A stretch of 12,608 nt of DNA. Source: an uncultured Porphyromonadaceae bacterium. Lineage in GTDB: Bacteria > Bacteroidota > Bacteroidia > Bacteroidales > Muribaculaceae. A model generated the notes under the pieces. That model saw only the letters and a program-made list of their open reading frames with translations, was not told the DNA's origin and made no database searches. A program made the translations under genes and the position numbers. This document shows positions 1 to 4,881 of the stretch, in pieces. The stretch lies in assembly GCA_947176355.1 (NCBI GenBank), contig CAMWQY010000046.1:1-12608 (forward strand), in the 5' to 3' direction. Within the stretch, counting starts at the first letter, position 1; each line of letters starts with the position of its first letter.

Positions 1-72
1 TCAAAGATATGAAATTTATTTGATTTTAACAAATCTTTTACATTTCTTATCGCTCTAATCACGATTTTTTAT

Positions 73-80
73 TAATTTTG
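73..80 (+). promoter_or_regulatory. Probable -7 box of the OmpH-gene promoter
   Basis: TAATTTTG matches the Bacteroidota primary-sigma -7 consensus TAnnTTTG and is followed by C, as is common. It lies about 70 bases before the start codon at 152. No convincing TTTG -33 box is seen 19-21 bases upstream; the nearest candidate, TTTC at 43-46, is too far away. The element may therefore be weak or need an activator. No other promoter-like sequence was found before the later + strand genes, so it could serve the whole run to 2841. Confidence 0.5.
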
Positions 81-151
81 CATTCGGATAGCGCATTCTC
101 GTTGAATAGTAGCTCAAATTTCAAATAATAATTAAAAACAAATAATATATA

Positions 152-751
152 ATGAAAAAAAATCTTTACACATGCCTTGGTTTGGCACTTGCCATTGCAA
201 TAGGAGGCGGAATGGCTTCATGTGGCAACTCCAAGGATGAGAAAGCAGCTCCTGCAAAGAAGACAGCCGTAGCAGACAGCGTGGCATTGCCAAATTATCG
301 CTATGTTGATATGGATACACTCCTTACGAGATATATCCTTGCCAAGGACTATAATGAGGAGATGATTCGTATGCAGGAGAATCTTGAAAGCGAGACTAAG
401 CGTCATCAGACTTCTCTACAGTCGCTTGCTACTCAGATTCAGAATAAGGTGCAGAACAATTCTTACCTTTCTCAAGAAAGTTTTGACACCGACCAGCAGA
501 AGCTTGCTTCCATGCAGAGCAATGCAGAGCGTTCCGTAGGTATGATGCAACAGAAATATGCTGAGGCTGCTGCAAAAGCACAGCTCGCTGTGTCAGACTC
601 CGTGACAAAATTCATTGAGGAATACAATAAAAAGCACGGCTATGATGCCATATTCAACAAAGCTGCTGCTCTTCACTTCAATCCAGCACTCGATATCACC
701 GACGAGATCGTTGAAGGATTGAATGCAAGATATAACAAAATCAAAAAATAA
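152..751 (+). CDS. OmpH/Skp-family periplasmic chaperone-like lipoprotein
   Basis: This 199-residue protein resembles the OmpH/Skp family, trimeric chaperones whose coiled-coil arms hold unfolded outer-membrane proteins in the periplasm. The N-terminus is a lipoprotein signal: basic MKKN, a hydrophobic run, then M-A-S-C with the lipidated cysteine at residue 24. A short acidic/basic linker (about 25-45) follows. Residues about 60-155 are rich in Q, E, K, A and M with heptad character, as expected for the coiled coil. The C-terminal part (about 155-199, containing HGYDAIFNK) matches the conserved end of OmpH-like proteins. ATG at 152 is chosen because it directly begins the signal peptide. Lipidation would tether it to a membrane, unlike soluble E. 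coli Skp. Charged residues after the cysteine (SKDEK) loosely recall a Bacteroidota surface-export signal, but this is uncertain. Confidence 0.82.
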   Translation: MKKNLYTCLGLALAIAIGGGMASCGNSKDEKAAPAKKTAVADSVALPNYRYVDMDTLLTRYILAKDYNEEMIRMQENLESETKRHQTSLQSLATQIQNKVQNNSYLSQESFDTDQQKLASMQSNAERSVGMMQQKYAEAAAKAQLAVSDSVTKFIEEYNKKHGYDAIFNKAAALHFNPALDITDEIVEGLNARYNKIKK

Positions 752-766
752 TACCCGGTATTAAAC

Positions 767-815
767 ACTCATTGTTCAATACTCATTGTTTAATACTCAA
801 TGTTTAATACTTGAT
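767..815 (+). repeat. Degenerate heptanucleotide tandem array (7 units)
   Basis: Seven consecutive 7-base units fill almost the whole spacer. ACTCATT or ACTCAAT alternates with GTTCAAT or GTTTAAT, and the last unit is ACTTGAT. The consensus is RYTYAAT. The array ends two bases before the next start codon. A 13-bp palindrome (AATACC-C-GGTATT, 750-762) sits between the OmpH stop codon and the array. No terminator hairpin with a T-run is present. Confidence 0.8.
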
Positions 816-817
816 CT

Positions 818-1147
818 ATGTTCAGACGTCTGTGTGTCATTATAGCAACCTTGGCTATGTTGCTTGCCATTGCGATGCCGTTTTCTTCCTTTGCCAAAGG
901 ATGGGAACCGGTGCGCACGGATGTCTCCGGTCTCAGCACAGTCGCTCGCGATAATGATATAGAAATTCGTGTGTCACCCGGTCATGTGGTGGTGGTATCA
1001 TCGCAACCTGTGCAGATTAAGGTATTCACAATTCTTGGTCAGGTAGTAAGTAATGAGTCGCTTTCAGCCGGTGTAAATCGCTTGCCTCTGTCTCACGGTG
1101 TATATATTGTAAAGGTTGGCGATCTTACTTGCAAGATAGCAGTCTGA
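818..1147 (+). CDS. Small secreted protein with T9SS-type C-terminal sorting-domain fold
   Basis: This 109-residue protein has a signal peptide (basic MFRR, hydrophobic 5-20, probable cleavage after A26). The C-terminal half has the pattern of the type A sorting domain of the Bacteroidota type IX secretion system: a beta strand before ILGQVV (72-77), GVNRLPL (85-91), then GVYIVKV (94-100) and a final strand with K106. In true T9SS cargo this 70-80 residue domain follows a large passenger. Here the passenger is only about 20-25 residues, so nearly all of the mature protein is the tail. No function is known to me. Many gut Bacteroidales carry such tails without obvious T9SS machinery, where they may act simply as small beta-sandwich domains. 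It is probably transcribed with its neighbours. Family assignment is by pattern only. Confidence 0.6.
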   Translation: MFRRLCVIIATLAMLLAIAMPFSSFAKGWEPVRTDVSGLSTVARDNDIEIRVSPGHVVVVSSQPVQIKVFTILGQVVSNESLSAGVNRLPLSHGVYIVKVGDLTCKIAV

Positions 1148-1197
1148 TATGTGGTTTAATAAGTTTTATAAGGTTTAGAAAGTCTAAAAGCCTAATC

Positions 1198-1251
1198 ATC
1201 TCAACCCTCATTTACTTCTCAACCTTCATAACCTCTTAAACCTCCTAAACT
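1198..1251 (+). repeat. Degenerate 9-nt tandem array before ilvE
   Basis: Six consecutive 9-base units, pyrimidine-rich on the + strand, have a consensus near YTCTYAACC. Clear units are TTCTCAACC (1216-1224), TTCATAACC (1225-1233), TCTTAAACC (1234-1242) and TCCTAAACT (1243-1251). Upstream at 1171-1193 is a small hairpin, TTTAGA-AAG-TCTAAA, with AGG/CCT extending it past a two-base bulge. It is not followed by a T-run, so it is a poor terminator candidate. No -7 box was found in this spacer. Confidence 0.7.
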
Positions 1252-1261
1252 TTAAACAATT

Positions 1262-2284
1262 ATGGAAGCTATAGATTGGAAAAACCTCCCGTTCGGATAC
1301 ATTCCGACAAATTTCAATGTCCGTTGCACATTCAGCGACGGCAAATGGGGCCCTATTGAGGTGTCCGACTCCGAGTATATACCTATGCACATGGCTGCTG
1401 CTTGCCTTCACTATGGTCAGGAGGCTTTTGAAGGTCTTAAGGCATTCCGCGGGGCTGATGGTAAGATCCGTGTGTTCCGTATGGATGAAAATGCCAAGCG
1501 TTTCCGTAGTTCTGCTGAGGGTATCATGATGGAGCCTCTCCCCGTAGATATCTTCTGCGAGATGGTGCGTAAGGTGGTGGCGCTAAATGCTGAATTTGTT
1601 CCTCCATACGGTACCGGCGCAAGTCTTTATATACGTCCGCTCGAGATAGGTATTTCTCCGCAAGTCGGAGTTAAACCGTCTAAAGACTATATGGTGGTGA
1701 TGTTTGTCACTCCTGTCGGTCCTTATTTTAAGACAGGTTTCAGTCCTACAAAAGTTTGCATGAGTCGTAAGTATGACCGTGTTGCTCCTCTTGGAACAGG
1801 TGCATTTAAGATCGGTGGCAATTATGCAGCTTCTTTGAAAGCCGGAGAGCTTGCTCATGACATGGGATATTCTGTTATGTTCTATCTTGATCCAAAGGAA
1901 AAGAAATATCTTGATGAGTGTGGAGCTGCCAACTTCTTTGGTATCAGAGGAAACAGCTACATTACTCCGGCTTCTGATTCAATTCTTCCTTCCATCACAA
2001 ACAAGAGTATCTGCCAGCTTGCCGAAGATCTCGGCATGACTGTGGAGCGACGTCATATTCCGGTTGAGGAGCTTGAGACATTCGATGAGGTTGGCGCTTG
2101 TGGCACTGCGGCTGTAATTTCACCGGTAGGGGTTATCGACGATATCGATACCGGAAAGAGCTATAAGTATGGCGACGGAACTCCTGGTGAGAAATCAACC
2201 ATCCTCTACAACAAACTCCGTGCAATCCAACTTGGTGAAGAACCGGATACTCACGGCTGGGTGGAAATCATCGAAGAAAACTAA
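1262..2284 (+). CDS. ilvE: Branched-chain amino acid aminotransferase
   Basis: This 340-residue protein is a fold-type IV, PLP-dependent aminotransferase. It interconverts leucine, isoleucine and valine with their 2-oxo acids, using glutamate/2-oxoglutarate, in the cytoplasm. The sequence follows the branch shared with eukaryotic BCAT and many Bacteroidota. YGQEAFEGLKAFR (51-63) lies near the active site. AFKIGGNYAASL (181-192) contains K183, the expected Schiff-base lysine. DECGAANFF (218-226) forms part of the cofactor site, and ACGTAAVISPVG (279-290) is the late BCAT signature. Length is normal and no key residue is missing. ATG at 1262 matches the family N-terminus. Its TAA stop is two bases from the ATG of the HD gene, so the two are very probably co-transcribed and translationally linked. 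No leader peptide or branched-chain attenuator was seen upstream. Confidence 0.95.
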   Translation: MEAIDWKNLPFGYIPTNFNVRCTFSDGKWGPIEVSDSEYIPMHMAAACLHYGQEAFEGLKAFRGADGKIRVFRMDENAKRFRSSAEGIMMEPLPVDIFCEMVRKVVALNAEFVPPYGTGASLYIRPLEIGISPQVGVKPSKDYMVVMFVTPVGPYFKTGFSPTKVCMSRKYDRVAPLGTGAFKIGGNYAASLKAGELAHDMGYSVMFYLDPKEKKYLDECGAANFFGIRGNSYITPASDSILPSITNKSICQLAEDLGMTVERRHIPVEELETFDEVGACGTAAVISPVGVIDDIDTGKSYKYGDGTPGEKSTILYNKLRAIQLGEEPDTHGWVEIIEEN

Positions 2285-2297
2285 TTATGAATTATGC
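2284..2297 (-). repeat. Two heptad units at the ilvE/HD-gene junction
   Basis: On the - strand this reads TCATAAT and GCATAAT, the same heptads as in the array at 3597-3631. The surrounding 19-base word (2282-2300, TAATTATGAATTATGCATT) recurs exactly at 3595-3613. It supplies the ilvE stop codon (2282-2284) and the HD-gene start codon (2287-2289). Confidence 0.7.
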
Positions 2298-2841
2298 ATT
2301 GATATTAAGTAAATACTACGAGGAGGGCTCTGCCCTCCTCGATTTGCTTCTGACCCATTCTGAAATGGTAGCTCGAAAAGCTCTCGCTGTGGCTGATACT
2401 GCTAAATTGAATATCGACCGTGAGTTTGTGTATAATGCCGCAATGCTCCATGACATTGGCATTTTCAAATGCAATGCTCCGGGCATATATTGCTATGGAG
2501 ACGAGCCATATATCCGACATGGACTATTGGGCGGGGAATTATTAAGAAAGGAAGGTGTCGACGAGGCATTCGCGCGTGTTTGTGAGAGGCATACCGGCTC
2601 AGGACTCACTGCAAAAGAAATTGCGGAAACGGGCATGCCGCTTCCGCATATAGATTTGCTTCCTGAGACTCTGGAGGAGAAACTGATTTGCTATGCTGAT
2701 AAATTCTTCAGCAAGTCCGGCAACCCAAGAGAGGAAAAGTCTTTAGATCGTGTGAGACACTCCATGTCAAAATTCGGTCCTGACTCGCTTGCTCGCTTCG
2801 ACGCGCTTCACGCCATATTTAACTCATCCCCAAACCCTTAA
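2287..2841 (+). CDS. HD-domain phosphohydrolase (HDIG-type)
   Basis: This 184-residue cytoplasmic protein belongs to the HD metal-dependent phosphohydrolase superfamily. Expected metal ligands are visible: H24 (LLTHSEMV), H55-D56 in AAMLHDIGIF (51-60), H78 (YIRHGLLG), H102 (CERHTGSG) and D138 (YADKFFSK). The H...HD...H...H...D spacing fits the uncharacterised HDIG proteins common in Bacteroidales; the substrate is unknown, possibly a nucleotide or phosphorylated metabolite. It follows ilvE with a two-base gap, so co-expression is likely, but a link to branched-chain metabolism is unproven. The ATG lies inside a heptad repeat word, and the stop codon lies inside the first CCTTAAT unit of the next array. 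Both ends may therefore have been shaped by repeat drift; the tail SSPNP looks like read-through of low-complexity DNA. Confidence 0.85.
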   Translation: MNYALILSKYYEEGSALLDLLLTHSEMVARKALAVADTAKLNIDREFVYNAAMLHDIGIFKCNAPGIYCYGDEPYIRHGLLGGELLRKEGVDEAFARVCERHTGSGLTAKEIAETGMPLPHIDLLPETLEEKLICYADKFFSKSGNPREEKSLDRVRHSMSKFGPDSLARFDALHAIFNSSPNP

Positions 2842-2912
2842 TCCTTAATCCTTAATACTTAATGTTCAATGTTTAATACTTAATACTTAATACTTAATTC
2901 TTAATACTTAAT
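2836..2912 (+). repeat. Eleven-unit heptanucleotide array between convergent genes
   Basis: Eleven consecutive 7-base units run without interruption. CCTTAAT occurs three times, ACTTAAT five times, and GTTCAAT, GTTTAAT and TCTTAAT once each; the consensus is NYTYAAT. The array covers the junction of two convergent genes and contains both of their stop codons: TAA of the HD gene (2839-2841) and TAA of nth (2910-2908 on the - strand). No GC-rich terminator hairpin exists here. How transcription stops from either side is unclear. Confidence 0.88.
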
Positions 2913-3546
2913 TCTTCTCCCCATAGCTTGCACACCAGTCTGCAATCACGCATTCCCCACACTTCGGATTCCGTGCCGTGCATACATAGCGCCCATGTAG
3001 TATCAGCCAGTGATGCGCATTCGAAAGCTTCTCTTCCGGAATATTCTTTACCAGTTCCTTTTCTGTAGCTAATGGATTAGGGGAATCTTTCGTGAAGCCG
3101 ATTCGGTTGCACACTCTGAAGACGTGCGTGTCGACGGGCATCGCAGCCTTGCCCCAAACTACAGCCAGCATCACATTGGCTGTCTTGCGTCCCACTCCCG
3201 GCAACTTCATAAGATTATCAATGTCGGAAGGCATTTCCGAATTAAAATCTTCCACAAGCATTCGCGCCGCCTTAAGAAGGTGGCGCGTCTTGTTGTTGGG
3301 AAATGTGACGCTTTTGATATATGGAAATACTTCCTCTTCGGTGGCGGCTGCTAAGGAGGCGGGATCAGGATAAGCTTCAAAGAGGGCAGGAGTGACCATA
3401 TTCACTCTCTTGTCTGTGCATTGCGCCGACAAAATCACCGCCAAGAGCAGATGAAACGGAGAGTCATAGTGAAGTTCCGTCTTTGGCTCCGGCATTATCT
3501 CCTCGAATGTAGAGATAATCCTATCATATCTCTCCTTCTTCCTCAT
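2908..3546 (-). CDS. nth: Endonuclease III (DNA glycosylase/AP lyase)
   Basis: This 212-residue base-excision repair enzyme removes oxidised pyrimidines and cuts the abasic site by beta-elimination. The helix-hairpin-helix LMKLPGVGRKTANVML (112-127) carries the catalytic lysine K121, and VDTHVFRV (138-145) carries the catalytic aspartate D139, matching K120 and D138 of E. coli Nth. The C-terminus has the [4Fe-4S] ligands C189-X6-C196-X2-C199-X5-C205. Length equals the family norm. The start follows family alignment, and the start A is the last base of a heptad array. It lies 85 bases downstream of pheS on the same strand with no separate promoter visible, so it is probably expressed from the pheS promoter. 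Its stop codon falls in the 2836-2912 repeat. Confidence 0.96.
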   Translation of the reverse strand: MRKKERYDRIISTFEEIMPEPKTELHYDSPFHLLLAVILSAQCTDKRVNMVTPALFEAYPDPASLAAATEEEVFPYIKSVTFPNNKTRHLLKAARMLVEDFNSEMPSDIDNLMKLPGVGRKTANVMLAVVWGKAAMPVDTHVFRVCNRIGFTKDSPNPLATEKELVKNIPEEKLSNAHHWLILHGRYVCTARNPKCGECVIADWCASYGEKN

Positions 3547-3580
3547 TTGCGTTTTCCGTTTTGCGTAGTGCGTTTCGCGT
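3546..3580 (-). repeat. Heptad array abutting the nth start codon
   Basis: Five 7-base units on the - strand follow the pattern ACGSRMW: ACGCGAA, ACGCACT, ACGCAAA, ACGGAAA and ACGCAAA, read from 3580 down to 3546. The last A of the array is the A of the nth ATG. The words differ from those of the TTAAT-type arrays, but the period is again exactly 7. Confidence 0.75.
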
Positions 3581-3596
3581 AATATGATGTACGTTA

Positions 3597-3631
3597 ATTA
3601 TGAATTATGCATTATGCATTATGCATTAAGG
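3597..3631 (-). repeat. Heptad array in the pheS-nth spacer
   Basis: Five 7-base units on the - strand: CCTTAAT (3631-3625), three GCATAAT, and TCATAAT (3603-3597). CCTTAAT is identical to units of the 2836-2912 array. The array starts immediately after the pheS stop codon. With the ACGSRMW array it fills all but 16 bases of the pheS-nth spacer. Confidence 0.8.
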
Positions 3632-4660
3632 TTAGTGCGCTGCCACAAACTCATCAAGGAATCTCACGTCGTTCTCGCTGAATAAGCGAAGGTCTTTGAC
3701 GAGATATTTCAAGTTGGCAATGCGTTCCACACCCATTCCGAATGCATATCCTGAGTATACTTCCGGGTCTATGCCACAGGCTTTGAGCACATTCGGGTCT
3801 ACCATGCCGCAGCCAAGTATCTCAACCCAACCGGTACCCTTACACATAGCACAACCCTTACCGCCGCAGATGCCGCAGCTGATATCCATCTCGGCACTCG
3901 GTTCAGTGAAGGGGAAATAGCTTGGGCGGAGGCGAATTTTTGTCTCCGGTCCGAACATCTGTTGCGCGAATTCAAGAAGCACTTGTTTCAAGTCGGCAAA
4001 ACTTACATTCTTGTCTATGTAAAGACCTTCCACCTGATGGAAGAAACAGTGTGCGCGGGCTGAAATAGCCTCGTTGCGATATACGCGACCCGGACATACG
4101 ATGCGGATAGGGGGCTGCGTGTGCTCCATTGTGCGTGTCTGTACGCTTGAAGTGTGTGTGCGCAGAAGAATGTCGTCTTTGCCGTCGCGCTGGATGAAGA
4201 AAGTGTCTTGCATATCGCGTGCAGGATGGTCTGCGGCAAAGTTTAGCGAACTGAACACGTGCCAGTCATCTTCAATTTCCGGACCCTCGGCAATAGTAAA
4301 GCCCATGTTGTTGAAGATACTTATTATCTCATTCTTCACGAGAGAAAGCGGATGGCGTGTGCCGAGGGGTAGGGGAGTAGCTGTTCTTGTAAGGTCGATG
4401 TTACCCTTTTCTTTATCTGCATTATCCGCAAGCGACTCCTTGAGAGCCGCAAGCTTCTCAGTTGCTATGTTCTTAAGCTCATTGAGTTTCTGTCCCAATT
4501 CACGCTTCTGCTCTGCTGGAACAGTGCGGAATTCATTCATGAGTGCAGAAATTTCTCCCTTCTTGCTCAGGTATTTGATGCGGAGCTGCTCCACTGCGTC
4601 GGCGGTTGTGGCCTGAAGAGCAGAAATCTCAGCTTTAAGTCCTTCTATCTTTGAAAGCAT
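3632..4660 (-). CDS. pheS: Phenylalanine-tRNA ligase alpha subunit
   Basis: This 342-residue catalytic subunit of the (alpha-beta)2 class II Phe-tRNA synthetase charges tRNA-Phe in the cytoplasm. The N-terminal coiled-coil arm that binds tRNA spans about 1-85. Class II motif 2 lies around GRVYRNEAISARAHCFFHQVEG (191-212), the substrate-binding FTEPSAEMD is at 251-259, and motif 3 is GMGVERIANLKY (308-319). Residues 262-284 carry CGICGGKGCAMCKGTGW, a Cys-rich insertion (C262, C265, C270, C273) that suggests a small zinc site and is familiar from many PheS proteins of this branch. Length is typical. ATG at 4660 gives the expected MLSKIEGLKAEI start. pheT is not adjacent in the window, so the beta subunit must be encoded elsewhere. 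Its 3' neighbour nth is probably in the same transcript. Confidence 0.97.
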   Translation of the reverse strand: MLSKIEGLKAEISALQATTADAVEQLRIKYLSKKGEISALMNEFRTVPAEQKRELGQKLNELKNIATEKLAALKESLADNADKEKGNIDLTRTATPLPLGTRHPLSLVKNEIISIFNNMGFTIAEGPEIEDDWHVFSSLNFAADHPARDMQDTFFIQRDGKDDILLRTHTSSVQTRTMEHTQPPIRIVCPGRVYRNEAISARAHCFFHQVEGLYIDKNVSFADLKQVLLEFAQQMFGPETKIRLRPSYFPFTEPSAEMDISCGICGGKGCAMCKGTGWVEILGCGMVDPNVLKACGIDPEVYSGYAFGMGVERIANLKYLVKDLRLFSENDVRFLDEFVAAH

Positions 4661-4679
4661 GTGTATGATGTTATTTTAT

Positions 4680-4699
4680 AAGTTTCGTTTGCGAAACTT
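4680..4699 (-). promoter_or_regulatory. Hairpin in the pheS mRNA leader
   Basis: A perfect 8-bp inverted repeat, AAGTTTCG / CGAAACTT with a 4-base loop, lies about 20 bases before the pheS start and inside the predicted 5' leader. It has no T-run after it and no Phe-rich leader peptide beside it, so it is not a classic attenuator. A single TCATAAT heptad (4708-4702) lies next to it, so it may belong to the same spacer-repeat material. Confidence 0.45.
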
Positions 4700-4720
4700 G
4701 AATTATGACATTTCAAAAGG

Positions 4721-4752
4721 CAAAATTACAAAAAAATCTTCACATTCCCAAA
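4721..4752 (-). promoter_or_regulatory. Promoter of pheS-nth (Bacteroidota consensus)
   Basis: Read on the - strand, TTTG (4752-4749) is followed by a 20-base spacer and TAATTTTG (4728-4721). This is a full match to the Bacteroidota -33/-7 promoter. The implied leader is about 50-55 bases. The -33 box lies inside one arm of the inverted repeat at 4747-4801. Confidence 0.75.
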
Positions 4753-4801
4753 TTATTTAAAGAAAGAGACTTTAAACGAACCCCATATCATAGAATTTGG
4801 G
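4747..4801. promoter_or_regulatory. Nested inverted repeats upstream of pheS
   Basis: The outer arms are CCCAAATT (4747-4754) and AATTTGGG (4794-4801). Inside them is a second perfect pair, TTTAAAG (4756-4762) and CTTTAAA (4770-4776), with a 7-base loop. It could form a 3' hairpin for the transcript ending at 4882, since a run of seven T lies downstream on the - strand at 4736-4730, or it could be an operator. The remainder of 4802-4881 shows no gene or clear element. Confidence 0.35.
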
Positions 4802-4881
4802 TCAAAATATTGTTTATCAAGTAACCCAAAATGCAAAACTGCTATTATATGGTCATATTTCGGAATTTGTGTATAGTAGTT

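Noticed and set aside
1171..1193. Terminator after the small secreted protein gene
   Set aside because: The stem is only 6 bp plus a bulge and there is no following T-run.
2836..2912. CRISPR array
   Set aside because: The units are 7 bases long with no spacers, and no cas genes are present.
4074..4616. 180-codon + strand frame opposite pheS
   Set aside because: PheS motifs on the - strand are unambiguous; the frame is a Ser/Arg-rich shadow.
4661..4714. Phe attenuator leader peptide before pheS
   Set aside because: The only leader ATG is followed at once by a stop (ATG TCA TAA), with no run of Phe codons and no alternative terminator hairpin with a T-tract.
4729..4881. Small peptide gene between the thioredoxin gene and pheS
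   Set aside because: Only frames of 3 and 12 codons were found on the - strand, with no leader-peptide features.
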